Part shown: piece by piece, positions 37,023 to 45,838 of the stretch | How positions within the stretch are numbered: the first letter of the stretch is position 1 | How the letters are laid out: every line of letters begins with the position of its first letter | NCBI GenBank assembly: GCA_014879945.1 | Contig: JACSRE010000162.1 | Coordinates: forward strand, 29,107-93,106 | Reading direction: 5' to 3' | From: Myxococcus sp. | GTDB taxonomy: Bacteria > Myxococcota > Myxococcia > Myxococcales > Myxococcaceae | DNA: 64,000 bases | Notes under the pieces: model-generated | Database searches by the model: none | The model's input: only the letters and a program-made list of their open reading frames with translations | Told to the model about the DNA's origin: nothing | Program-made: the position numbers and the translations under genes

Positions 37023-38510
37023 ATGCCCAAGTCACTCACGCCGCGCCTGATGGATCTCAAGAACGAGATCGAGGGCTACGCGCGCTCCTTCGGCCTCGAC
37101 TTCTTCGAGCAGGTCTTCGAGGTGCTCACCACCGAAGAGCTGAACATGGTGGCCGCCTACGGCGGCTTCCCCACCCGCTACCCCCACTGGCGCTGGGGCA
37201 TGGACTACGAGCAGCTCTCGAAGTCGTCGGAGTACGGGCTCTCGAAGATCTACGAGCTCGTCATCAACAACGACCCCTGCTTCGCGTACCTGCTCGAGGC
37301 CAACGCCGAGGTCGATCAGAAGCTGGTGATGGCCCACGTCTACGGCCACAACGACTTCTTCAAGAACAACTTCACCTTCAAGTTCACCAACCGGAAGATG
37401 GTGGACGAGATGGCGAACCACGCGACGCGCGTGCGCCGGTGGATCGACAAGCTGGGTGTCGAGAAGGTCGAGGAGTTCATCGACGTCGCCCTCTCGCTCG
37501 AGAACCTGATCGACCAGCACGCGCCGCACATCAAGCGCAACCCCGACCCGCGGGTGGCCGAGCAGCAGCAGAACGTGCGGGCCGAGGGCTTCAAGGTCGC
37601 CAAGGACTACATGCGGCCGTACGTGAACCCGACCGAGTTCATCGAGAAGGAGCGCAAGAAGCTCGAGGAGGAGAAGAAGCAGTCGAAGAAGTTCCCCGAG
37701 CGACCGCAGCGCGACGTGCTGGCCTTCCTCCTCGACGAGGCCCCGCTCGAAGACTGGGAGCGCGAGATCCTCTCGCTGGTGCGTGAAGAGGCCTACTACT
37801 TCGCGCCCCAGGCCCAGACGAAGATCATGAACGAGGGCTGGGCCAGCTACTGGCACTCCACCATCATGACGACGCGGGCCCTGCGCGATCACGAGATCGT
37901 GGACTACGCCGACCACCACGCCGGCACCATGGCGATGCAGCAGGGCAAGCTGAACCCGTACAAGGTGGGCATCGAGCTGTACCGCGACATCGAAGATCGG
38001 TGGAACAGGGGCCGCTTCGGCAAGGACTGGGACGAGTGCGACGACCTGCGCGTGCGCCGCTCGTGGGACAAGCAGCTCGGCGCGGGCCGCGAGAAGATCT
38101 TCGAGGTGCGCAAGCACTACAACGACGTCACCTTCATCGACGAGTTCCTCACGCCCGAGTTCGCGATCGAGCAGAAGCTCTTCACCTTCAACTTCAACGA
38201 CAAGAAGAACACCTGGGAGATCGCAACCCGTGAGTTCAAGAAGGTGAAGGACAAGCTGCTCCAGTCGCTCACCAACTTCGGCCAGCCCGTCATCGACGTC
38301 GTCGACGCCAACTACGAGAACAAGGGCGAGCTGGTGCTCTCGCACAAGCACGACGGCGTCGACCTCGACCCCGGCTACGCCAGAGAGACGCTCAAGAACC
38401 TGCAGAGCATCTGGCGCCGCCCCGTCGGCATCATCACCAGGGCCGAGGGCAAGAGCATCATGATGCGGCACGACGGCACCACCTTCGCCGAGAAGAAGCT
38501 CGAGCTGTAG
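37023..38510 (+). CDS. spoVR: SpoVR family protein (YcgB-like)
   Basis: 495 residues with family landmarks YARSFGLDFFEQVFEVL, GGFPTRYPHWRWGMDYEQLS, AHVYGHNDFFKNN, KIMNEGWASYWHSTIMT and HHAGTMAMQQGKLNPYKVG. SpoVR is needed for spore cortex formation in Bacillus, and its orthologues form one unit with prkA and yeaH in many proteobacteria and myxobacteria. In a fruiting bacterium a role in starvation or sporulation is likely, by inference. No catalytic chemistry is established; the His-rich motifs suggest metal binding. Confidence 0.95.
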   Translation: MPKSLTPRLMDLKNEIEGYARSFGLDFFEQVFEVLTTEELNMVAAYGGFPTRYPHWRWGMDYEQLSKSSEYGLSKIYELVINNDPCFAYLLEANAEVDQKLVMAHVYGHNDFFKNNFTFKFTNRKMVDEMANHATRVRRWIDKLGVEKVEEFIDVALSLENLIDQHAPHIKRNPDPRVAEQQQNVRAEGFKVAKDYMRPYVNPTEFIEKERKKLEEEKKQSKKFPERPQRDVLAFLLDEAPLEDWEREILSLVREEAYYFAPQAQTKIMNEGWASYWHSTIMTTRALRDHEIVDYADHHAGTMAMQQGKLNPYKVGIELYRDIEDRWNRGRFGKDWDECDDLRVRRSWDKQLGAGREKIFEVRKHYNDVTFIDEFLTPEFAIEQKLFTFNFNDKKNTWEIATREFKKVKDKLLQSLTNFGQPVIDVVDANYENKGELVLSHKHDGVDLDPGYARETLKNLQSIWRRPVGIITRAEGKSIMMRHDGTTFAEKKLEL

Positions 38511-38542
38511 CGCGCGCCGGTCGAGGCCGTTACGTCTTCGAG

Positions 38543-39046
38543 GTGGCGACGCTCAAGCTCACCCTCACCGACGTCTCGGCCCACCTCGAGGTGCCGCTGG
38601 CGCAGCTCGACGCCCTGGCCGCTCGGCTGGGGTGCGCGGTGAAGACCTCGAGCCGTGAGGTGACGCTGCTCGCCGACGACGTCAACTGCGCGCTCACCTT
38701 CGATCGCGTCGACGCGCTGCTGCTGCTGCGCGAGGCCCGGGTCATCGACGACGAGAACGGGCTCTTCGCGGTGAACGTGCTGGGGCGCCTGCTGTCGATC
38801 TTCGAGGGCGACCTCGAGGCCGCCGTCGTCACCACGCCCGCCAACCTCTACCCCACGCTGCTGTCGGTGCAGAGCGGCGAGTCGAGCCACCCGCTCTTCG
38901 CCACCATCATGCCCGCCCTGACGCCGGTGCTGAGCGACGCCGAGGTGGAGCGCGTGGAGCGGCTCCTCGACGAGGCGAGCGCCGCCTGGGCCCAGTGGCA
39001 GCGCTCGAAGGACCCCAGCTCGCCCTCGCCCCGCTCTTCTGGCTGA
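38543..39046 (+). CDS. Hypothetical protein downstream of spoVR
   Basis: 167 residues, not recognised. It looks like a small alpha/beta domain at 1-130 (LKLTLTDVSAHLEVPLAQLD; LLLREARVIDDENGLFAVN; LGRLLSIFEGDLEAAVV) with a charged helix and a Ser/Pro tail. The opening sequence could bind a DNA-like or peptide ligand but no motif supports this. GTG 38543 is the start. It is 33 bases after spoVR on the same strand and may extend that operon. Confidence 0.6.
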   Translation: MATLKLTLTDVSAHLEVPLAQLDALAARLGCAVKTSSREVTLLADDVNCALTFDRVDALLLLREARVIDDENGLFAVNVLGRLLSIFEGDLEAAVVTTPANLYPTLLSVQSGESSHPLFATIMPALTPVLSDAEVERVERLLDEASAAWAQWQRSKDPSSPSPRSSG

Positions 39047-39079
39047 CGGCTCCCCTCGCCGGAGTAACCTGCGCGCCTC

Positions 39080-39502
39080 ATGGCGACCTACAAGAACCCC
39101 ACGCCGACGGTGGACTGCATCGTCGAGCTGACCGGCGACCGCATCGTGCTCATCAAGCGCAAGAACGAGCCCATCGGCTGGGCCCTGCCGGGCGGCTTCG
39201 TCGACGAGGGCGAGCCGCTGCACGCCGCCTGTATTCGGGAGGTGCGCGAAGAGACCGGCCTCGAGGTGGACCTCTCGGAGCAGTTCTTCACCTACTCCGA
39301 CCCGTCGCGCGACCCCCGCAAGCACACCATCTCGACCGTCTACATCGGCTGGGCCCAGGGCGAGCCGGTGGGCACCGACGACGCCGCCGAGGCGAGGGCC
39401 TTCGCCCTCGACGCCCTGCCCAGGGAGCTCGTCTTCGACCACGGCACCATCGTCGCCGACTACCTCGCGTACAAACGCACCGGAAAGCGCCGGAAGATCT
39501 GA
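39080..39502 (+). CDS. Nudix hydrolase
   Basis: 140 residues with a full Nudix box (GX5EX7REUXEEXGU) beginning at GGFVDEGEPLHAACIREV and ending in REETGL, preceded by LIKRKNEPIGWALPGG. The pattern, with the SDPSRDPRKHTISTVYI segment after the box, is close to ADP-ribose/nicotinamide-type pyrophosphatases that clear nucleoside diphosphate derivatives. The substrate cannot be fixed from sequence. It precedes glpD by 55 bases on the same strand. Confidence 0.9.
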   Translation: MATYKNPTPTVDCIVELTGDRIVLIKRKNEPIGWALPGGFVDEGEPLHAACIREVREETGLEVDLSEQFFTYSDPSRDPRKHTISTVYIGWAQGEPVGTDDAAEARAFALDALPRELVFDHGTIVADYLAYKRTGKRRKI

Positions 39503-39557
39503 GGCGGGGCCTGGAAGATTTGGTGGCGTTTGCCGCGACGCGTCGTAGATACGGAGG

Positions 39558-41201
39558 GTGACCGCCGTCGTCGACTCTGCTCGCGCTCGCACGCTCAAGA
39601 CCCTCGCCAACGAGCCCTTCGATCTCCTCGTCATCGGAGGCGGCATCACCGGGGCCGGCATCGCGCGCGACGCGGTGCTGCGCGGCCTCAAGGTGGCGCT
39701 GGTGGAGAAAGACGACTTCGCCTCGGGCACCTCGTCGAAGTCCACCAAGCTGATCCACGGCGGCCTTCGCTACCTCGAGCAGGGTGAGCTGAAGCTGGTG
39801 TTCGAGTCGGTCAACGAGCGCAACCGCCTCATGCGGCTGGCGCGGCACCTGGTGCGGCCGCTGCCCTTCCTGGTGGCCCGCTACCGGGGCGACCGCCGGT
39901 GGCTGGTGACGCTCGATCTCGGGCTGTGGCTGTACGAGGCCCTGTGCTTCTTCGGCGGGTACAAGAACCACCGCACCTACCGCACCCAGAAGACGCTCGA
40001 GCTCGAGCCGGCGCTGCGCAGCGAGGGGCTGTCGGGCGGGGTGCTCTACTACGACGCGATGACCGACGACGCGCGGCTGACGCTCGAGAACGCGCTCGAC
40101 GCCAGCGCCAGCGGCGCGGTGCTGTTGAACCACGCGCGCGCGGGCAGGCTCGTCACCGAGGGCGACACCATCTCAGGCGTGACGGTGACCGACGAGCTGT
40201 CTCGAGCCTCGTTCGACGTGCGCGCGAAGCTGGTGGTGAACGCCACCGGCCCGTGGAGCGACGAGGTGCGCGCCCTGGCCGGTGAGCCGCCGCTGCTCAA
40301 GCCCACCAAGGGCATTCACCTGGTGGTCGACGCGAAGCGGCTGCCGGTGAACAACGCGCTGGTGATGACGCACCCGAAGGACAAGCGGGTGATGTTCACC
40401 ATTCCCTGGGGGCTGGGGCGCACCGCCATCGGCACCACCGACACCTTCTTCGACGGCAAGCCCGACACCGTCGAGCCGACGGCCGACGACGTGGCCTACC
40501 TGCTCGAGGCGGGCAACCACTACTACCCCGACGCGAAGCTCACGACCGCCGACGTCATCAGCACCTGGTCGGGGCTGCGGCCGCTCCTCAAGCCGCCCGA
40601 CGCCGGCGCCGGCGCCTCGCAGGTGTCTCGTGAGCACGTCATCGTCGAGCGGCCCGGCTTCATCACCATCGCCGGCGGCAAGCTGACGACCTACCGCACC
40701 ATGGCGGCCGAGGTCGTCGATCGGGTCGTCGCGCAGCTGGGCCTCAAGCAGGCCTCGACGACCGACGATCGGCCGCTCCCGGGCGCGGCGGGCTTCATGG
40801 AGTCGGACGAGGCGCTCCACGCCTTCACCCGCAGCCTCGAGGGCCCCAGCGTCGACGCCGCCACCGCCCGCGCCTTCGTCGAGATGTACGGCGGCCGCGC
40901 GAAGCAGGTGCTCGCGCGCTGCCACCAGGCCCCCGACACGGCCGCGAGGCTCGACGACGAGCTCCCGTGGATGATGGGCCAGGTGGACGAGGCCTTGGAC
41001 CACGAGCTGGCCGAGACGCTCGACGACGTGCTGTCGCGCCGCCTCACCCTGGTGCTGCGCGCGAAGGATCAAGGCCTGGGCATCGCGCCTGCGGTCGCCG
41101 CGCGCATGGCCAGCCGCCGCGGGTGGACGGCGGAGCGCACCGCGGCCGAGCTCGAGGGCTACCGCGCGGCCGTCGCGTCCTCCCGCCGCTGGCAGCGCTG
41201 A
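39558..41201 (+). CDS. glpD: Aerobic glycerol-3-phosphate dehydrogenase
   Basis: FAD-dependent, membrane-associated enzyme that oxidises glycerol-3-phosphate to dihydroxyacetone phosphate and passes electrons to quinone. The FAD motif LLVIGGGITGAGIARDAVL, STKLIHGGLRYLEQGEL and WSGLRPLL are diagnostic, and a C-terminal DAO domain follows (547 residues, normal length). GTG 39558 is the only start codon after an in-frame TAG at 39546; GGAGG touches it with no spacer, so initiation may be weak. It links with the phosphodiesterase at 9.8 kb in glycerol-phosphate use. Confidence 0.94.
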   Translation: MTAVVDSARARTLKTLANEPFDLLVIGGGITGAGIARDAVLRGLKVALVEKDDFASGTSSKSTKLIHGGLRYLEQGELKLVFESVNERNRLMRLARHLVRPLPFLVARYRGDRRWLVTLDLGLWLYEALCFFGGYKNHRTYRTQKTLELEPALRSEGLSGGVLYYDAMTDDARLTLENALDASASGAVLLNHARAGRLVTEGDTISGVTVTDELSRASFDVRAKLVVNATGPWSDEVRALAGEPPLLKPTKGIHLVVDAKRLPVNNALVMTHPKDKRVMFTIPWGLGRTAIGTTDTFFDGKPDTVEPTADDVAYLLEAGNHYYPDAKLTTADVISTWSGLRPLLKPPDAGAGASQVSREHVIVERPGFITIAGGKLTTYRTMAAEVVDRVVAQLGLKQASTTDDRPLPGAAGFMESDEALHAFTRSLEGPSVDAATARAFVEMYGGRAKQVLARCHQAPDTAARLDDELPWMMGQVDEALDHELAETLDDVLSRRLTLVLRAKDQGLGIAPAVAARMASRRGWTAERTAAELEGYRAAVASSRRWQR

Positions 41202-41224
41202 GCCCGCGCTCGCACACCACGACA

Positions 41225-41259
41225 AAGCCGCCGGGAGCGCGAGGGCTCCACGGCGGCTT
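41225..41259 (-). terminator. Strong hairpin terminator between convergent genes
   Basis: AAGCCGCCGGGAGC (41225-41238) pairs with GCTCCACGGCGGCTT (41245-41259), a 14-base-pair stem with one bulged A and a 6-base loop. On the minus strand it is followed by TTGTCGTGG, and it lies 26 bases past the stop of the Cys-rich gene. It can also stop read-through from glpD. Confidence 0.7.
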
Positions 41260-41285
41260 CGAGGGTTCAGCCCGCGCGACGCGCC

Positions 41286-43394
41286 TTACGGGGCCGGCAG
41301 CCCGCAGCCGAAGCCGCCATCACGCGGCTCGACGTACCGGGTGCCGGGGAAGACGCACACGTACGACTCGATGCAGACGCTGGGGCCGCCCGACACGCCG
41401 TCGAGGCACTCCGACTCGATGCCCGCGTCGAAGTCATTCGGGCAGTTCGTCTTGAGCGAACCCGCGGGGCACAAGCACGCCTTGATGGGGCCACCGTCGG
41501 GCAGGCGGCGCATCGGGTCGGGGCCGCAGCGGCCCATCGGCGCGCCCACCTGGCAGTCGGAGTCCACCGCGCAGCTGTCGGCCCCCATGCCGTTGCGGTT
41601 GATGCGAATCGGCTGCTCGTCGTAGTTCACCGGACAGCCGCGGTCCGCCTTGGTGCGGGTGGTGCTGGCCGAGACCGCCGAGCGGTCGTTCACCGTGGCG
41701 GGCGCGCAGACCTGGAGCTGGCCGTTCATCGTCTGCAGGCCGACGATGCACTTCATCGGCAGCGGGCTGCAGCTGGGCGAGAGGCTGCCGTTGGCGCAGG
41801 CGTTCGCGCCGGTGAGCCACGCGGGCAGCGGCTTGTTGTTGCAGTCCTGGTCGCTCATGCAGGTCGAGCAGAACGGCGGCTCGGGCGCGCGGTAGCAGCC
41901 GACGTCGTTCTGCTCCGACAGCGGGGGGCACGGGTCGGCGTTGCCGTCGCCGTTCTTGTCTTCGCCGCAGCAGTACTCGCCGGTGCTGCAGGCGTTGCCG
42001 GCGCCGCCCTGCTCCACGCAGGTCTGCTTCTTACAGACGCGGTTGCCCGCCTCGAGCGCGCACGCGAACGGCGAGCGGCAGTCACGGTACGGCTGGCCCG
42101 AGACCGGGTCGTCGCCCGTGCGGCAGGTGTTGTCTTCGCAGGTGAAGGCCGCGCGGTCGCAGTACCCGAGGTACGGATCGTCGGGGTTGGCCTTCTCGGG
42201 GCACTCCGCGTTGTCCATGCAGGCGCCGTTGGCGCGGCAGCGCTTGGCGGTGTCGCCGCCCGAGCGGTCCTTCTCGGCGCGGCAGGTGAGGTTCATGCCG
42301 CCGAAGGGGTTCGAGGCGCCGCGGCAGTCGTTGTCGTCGTTGCAGGGCGGCTTGCAGCGGCCCGAGCCGTAGAAGATGGAGTTGGGGTCGAGGTTCTTCG
42401 AGTCGACCCAGCACACCTCGCCAGGGCGGCAGCCGGGGGCGACCAGCTCCTTCTGGATGAAGTCCCAGCGGCAGCGGGGCACGCAGATGCCGCCGCACGA
42501 GCCCGCGCCGGCGTCGGGTTGGTTGACGGTGCAGACCGAGCCCGAGGGGCAGTTCTTGTCTTCGTTGCAGCCGACCTGGGTGCAGCTGTTGGACTGCGGC
42601 GCGCAGAAGCCGGTGCCGTCGTCGATGGTGCCGCAGGGGCACTGGCCGACCTTCTGGTAGCGGCAGAACTTGTCGCCCGAGACGTCGCCCATGAAGGCGG
42701 AGCACTTGCCCACGCCGATGCCGCCCGGCGGCCCGAAGATGATGCCGTCGTTGCCGCACTGGTCGTCGGTGGTGCACTTCTCACAGGCCTGCAGGCGCCG
42801 ACGACAGGTGCCCAGCGCGTTGGTGGCCGCGGGCGCGTCGCCCTTGTGGCAGATGCAGCCGGGGCCGCCGCTGAAGCAGGGGTCGTCGGAGTCGAAGCCC
42901 TCCTGGCACTCGGCGTCTGCCCCCGTCGGATTCTGCGGGTTGCCGCAGCCCTGGCCCAGGCGGGTGCCGATGAGCGCGGGGCCGCACTTCCCGGTGGTGA
43001 AGTCGCAGATCGACCCGTTCTTGTAGCGGGCGCACTCGATGTCGGTGGCGCACTTGGGAATGCAGGCGCCGCCGTCGGCCTCACAGATGGGGCCGCGCGG
43101 ATCGTTGAGGCAGTCGCGCTCCACCTTGCAGGGCGGCGGGCCGGCGTCGACCACCATCATCATCGGCGTCACGCAGGCGTTGTCGGTGCAGACCTGGCCC
43201 TCGGGGCACGCGCCGCACATGGCGCCGCCCTTGCCGCAGGCCGTGAGGGAGTCGCCCCCCTGGCACTTGCCCATGGTGTCGCAGCAGCCCGTCGCGCAGG
43301 TGTCGGCGTTACAGGGCTTGGTGCAGGCCGGCGTCAGCGCCGTGATGAACCCCACAAGGGCGCCGAGCAGCGCCATCCGCATTTCAACTCGCAT
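41286..43394 (-). CDS. Large Cys-rich exported protein (probable lipoprotein)
   Basis: 702 residues with about 79 Cys (11%). An N-terminal hydrophobic segment ends LTPAC, a loose lipobox with Cys24. The rest is built from short disulfide-type units of the form C-x(4-8)-C with Asp/Gly/Asn (DDQCGNDG, NEDKNCPSGSVC, DNDCRGASNPFGG, DSDCQVGAPMG), like the dickkopf/EGF-like repeats of many myxobacterial surface proteins. It probably sits on the cell surface. Function is unknown. ATG 43394 has GAGGA nine bases upstream. Confidence 0.8.
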   Translation of the reverse strand: MRVEMRMALLGALVGFITALTPACTKPCNADTCATGCCDTMGKCQGGDSLTACGKGGAMCGACPEGQVCTDNACVTPMMMVVDAGPPPCKVERDCLNDPRGPICEADGGACIPKCATDIECARYKNGSICDFTTGKCGPALIGTRLGQGCGNPQNPTGADAECQEGFDSDDPCFSGGPGCICHKGDAPAATNALGTCRRRLQACEKCTTDDQCGNDGIIFGPPGGIGVGKCSAFMGDVSGDKFCRYQKVGQCPCGTIDDGTGFCAPQSNSCTQVGCNEDKNCPSGSVCTVNQPDAGAGSCGGICVPRCRWDFIQKELVAPGCRPGEVCWVDSKNLDPNSIFYGSGRCKPPCNDDNDCRGASNPFGGMNLTCRAEKDRSGGDTAKRCRANGACMDNAECPEKANPDDPYLGYCDRAAFTCEDNTCRTGDDPVSGQPYRDCRSPFACALEAGNRVCKKQTCVEQGGAGNACSTGEYCCGEDKNGDGNADPCPPLSEQNDVGCYRAPEPPFCSTCMSDQDCNNKPLPAWLTGANACANGSLSPSCSPLPMKCIVGLQTMNGQLQVCAPATVNDRSAVSASTTRTKADRGCPVNYDEQPIRINRNGMGADSCAVDSDCQVGAPMGRCGPDPMRRLPDGGPIKACLCPAGSLKTNCPNDFDAGIESECLDGVSGGPSVCIESYVCVFPGTRYVEPRDGGFGCGLPAP

Positions 43395-43454
43395 GAATCG
43401 TTTCCTCGTATGGACAAACGTCGGCCCGAAAAGAGGCTTTAGGCGTAGCAGACT

Positions 43455-44123
43455 TCAGGGGCCGAGGCCTACCCAGACCGCGCCGTCGGTGGTGGTTTCC
43501 TTCTTCCAGATGGGCACGTCCTGCTTGAGGCGGTCGATGGCGTGCTCGCAGGCCAGGAAGGCCTCTTTGCGGTGGGGCGCCGAGGCGGCGATGACGACGG
43601 CCAGCTCTCCGGGCTGGAGCAGCCCCACCCGGTGCACGATGGCCAGCTGCACCCCGGGCCACCGCGCCTGGGCCTCGGCGGCGATGACGGCCATCTGCTT
43701 CTCGGCCATCGGTGGAAAGGCCTCGTACTCGAGGTGGGCCACCTCTTTGCCCTTCGAGACGCGGCGCACCGCGCCCGAGAACGAGACCAGGCCGCCCTGG
43801 GTGGGCCCGCTGACGGCCTCGATGACCTCGTTGACCGAGAGCGGGCGATCGACGACCTGAAAGCAGCCGGGGGCCCCTCCGGCGACGGGCGGGATGAGCG
43901 CGACCTCGACGCCGTCGGTGAGGGGCGTCTCGGGCGGCGCGAACTCCTGGTCGACGGCGACGCGCAGGTGCTTCTCGAGGCCCTTGAGCGCAGGCGACGA
44001 CGCGAAGAGCTGGGCCAGCAGCGTGGCGACGGTGGCGCCCTCGGGCAGCGTGACGCGCTCCTGCGTCTTCTGCGCCTTCTCGCGGGCGGCGGCGAAGTAC
44101 CGAACGGTGACGGTGAGGGGCAT
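43455..44123 (-). CDS. Molybdopterin synthase, MoaD-MoaE fusion
   Basis: 222 residues joining both subunits of molybdopterin synthase, which puts the dithiolene sulfurs into precursor Z during molybdenum-cofactor synthesis. Residues 1-83 are MoaD (LTVTVRYFAAAREKAQK to LIPPVAGG) and about 90-220 are MoaE (SFSGAVRRVSKGKEVAHLEY, HRVGLLQPGELAVVIA, VPIWKKE with catalytic Lys pair). MoaD normally ends in a free GlyGly that is thiocarboxylated; here Gly82-Gly83 is internal, followed by APG. MoaD-MoaE fusions such as MoaX are cut after this GlyGly. No other moa gene is in the window. Confidence 0.92.
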   Translation of the reverse strand: MPLTVTVRYFAAAREKAQKTQERVTLPEGATVATLLAQLFASSPALKGLEKHLRVAVDQEFAPPETPLTDGVEVALIPPVAGGAPGCFQVVDRPLSVNEVIEAVSGPTQGGLVSFSGAVRRVSKGKEVAHLEYEAFPPMAEKQMAVIAAEAQARWPGVQLAIVHRVGLLQPGELAVVIAASAPHRKEAFLACEHAIDRLKQDVPIWKKETTTDGAVWVGLGP

Positions 44124-44135
44124 GGCCCGGTCGGT

Positions 44136-45821
44136 CTACTCCCGGCCCGGGCGCTTCGACAGCTTCACCTCGATGAAGACGGTGGCCCCAGCCGGGCTCG
44201 GGGCGAGATCGAAGAACACCTCGTCGAGGGCGGTGACCTGCGCGAGGAAGGTCGAGGTGAGCGCCTGGGTGGTGAGCACCCTGCGGGGGTCGACGCCCGG
44301 CACCATGCGCGGCTCCCGCAGATCGCGGCCGAGCTGCCCGACGTCGAGCAGGGCGGTGAGGTGGCCCGGGCCGCAGGCGCCCTCGGCGCGACGTGACAGC
44401 TGCGCCACCAGATCGATCGGCGTGGTCTCGACCAGCGGCCGGCCCCAGCGGGCGAAGAGCGTGTCGGGGCCCAGGGCGAGCTCGAGCGGCTGGTCCTCCA
44501 GCTGGGTGCGCCACACCGTGACGCCGCCCTCGGTCACCGCGTCGAGCGGGCCGCGGCGCCGGGCCAGCGCGCGCTCCAGCACGGCGCGCACCGCCAGGCG
44601 GTCGGGCACCAGCGCCTCGGCGAGCACCGTGAAGCGGGGCGCCGGCCGGCCGGTGCGGACGGTGGCCCGGAGGAACGCCTCGACGTCGAACGAGATGGTG
44701 AGATCGAGCCGGCGGCTGAGCACCGAGAGGGCGGCGCGCAGCTCGTCGTCTTCGGTGTCTTCGGGGCGCGAAAGGCCCAGCGCCTGGAGCACCTCGGCCA
44801 CGGGCACGTCGAGCGAGAGCGCCGCGGTGAGCCCCTCGGGCGCGTGCGCGAGCAGCCGGGCCGGACGAGACGGCGGCGGCGAGGGCCACAGCGGGTGGCC
44901 GGCGACGATGCGGCCCACCAGGCGCGCGTCGTCTTCGCCGAACTTGAGCGCCGCGAGGGCCAGGCTCCACGCGGCAGGCTTCACCGCGCCCGGCAGGCGC
45001 GCCGACAGCTCGCGCCTGACCAAGAGGGCGACGCCCCCGCTCGCCAGCTCCGCGAGCGCCGCGGCCATCGTCGGGTCCGCCTCGAGCCCGCGCGAGGGCG
45101 CCTCGATGACGTGGCGCGCGGCCTGCTCGACGGCGGCGACCTCGGGCGCGGTGATGAGGAAGAGCGTGCCGCGATCGACGAACAGCCGGGCGTTCAGCTG
45201 ACCCGCGACGAAGCTGTGCCCCGCGGCGCCCGCGCCGGCGCGCCAGCCACGCTCCAGCATGCGCTCGCCCACCGCCCGCGCGGCCGCGGGCCCATCGCTG
45301 ACGCCCACGAAGCTCACCAGCGCCGGGGCCGCGCTGGGCAGGTAGACGCCCGCCCCTTCCGCGCGATCGAGCGCCGCCGCCGCAGCGCCCGGCTCGAGGA
45401 TGAAGTGGAGCAGCGGCGACCGCTCGAGCAGCTGCTGCGCCGAGGCCCCCGAGCCCACCCGCTCGACGAAGTCGATGGCGGGCGCGACGTCGTCGAGGGT
45501 GCGGAACACGAGCACCGCCTCGGCGTCGGGCGCGACCGCGCGGAACACGTCTCGCGGCTGCACCAGCACCGAGACGCGATCGCTGACCCTTTCGCCGTCG
45601 AGCGCCCGCACCTCGTACCGCCCGGCCTTCGCGAAGGCGTGCTCGACGACCTGCCCTTCGGCGTTGGTGCCGTCGCCGAAGTCCCAGCGGCGGGGGCCCT
45701 CGGCCGAGAACGAGACGGCGTGCCCGGTGTCGATGGGCTGCTCGCGCCGCTCTTCACGCACCGCGCGCGCGCACGCGGACGCGCACAGACACCAGACGAC
45801 CAGGACGACGAAGCCGCGCAC
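44136..45821 (-). CDS. PKD-domain lipoprotein of unknown function
   Basis: 561 residues. Lipoprotein signal ending LCASAC (Cys17) and an N-terminal PKD-like domain, about 30-90 (RRWDFGDGTNAEGQVVEHAF, AKAGRYEVRAL). The remaining 450 residues are an Ala/Leu-rich domain with several segments such as VLVFRTLDDVAPAIDFVERV and FLITAPEVAAVEQAARHVI, probably one large alpha/beta unit. I do not recognise it. GTG 45821 is the start. It lies 12 bases upstream of the MoaD-MoaE fusion and 17 bases after the MXAN_2562-family gene, so all these may share one transcript. Confidence 0.7.
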   Translation of the reverse strand: MRGFVVLVVWCLCASACARAVREERREQPIDTGHAVSFSAEGPRRWDFGDGTNAEGQVVEHAFAKAGRYEVRALDGERVSDRVSVLVQPRDVFRAVAPDAEAVLVFRTLDDVAPAIDFVERVGSGASAQQLLERSPLLHFILEPGAAAAALDRAEGAGVYLPSAAPALVSFVGVSDGPAAARAVGERMLERGWRAGAGAAGHSFVAGQLNARLFVDRGTLFLITAPEVAAVEQAARHVIEAPSRGLEADPTMAAALAELASGGVALLVRRELSARLPGAVKPAAWSLALAALKFGEDDARLVGRIVAGHPLWPSPPPSRPARLLAHAPEGLTAALSLDVPVAEVLQALGLSRPEDTEDDELRAALSVLSRRLDLTISFDVEAFLRATVRTGRPAPRFTVLAEALVPDRLAVRAVLERALARRRGPLDAVTEGGVTVWRTQLEDQPLELALGPDTLFARWGRPLVETTPIDLVAQLSRRAEGACGPGHLTALLDVGQLGRDLREPRMVPGVDPRRVLTTQALTSTFLAQVTALDEVFFDLAPSPAGATVFIEVKLSKRPGRE

Positions 45822-45838
45822 GCGTGGGGCGCAGTCTG

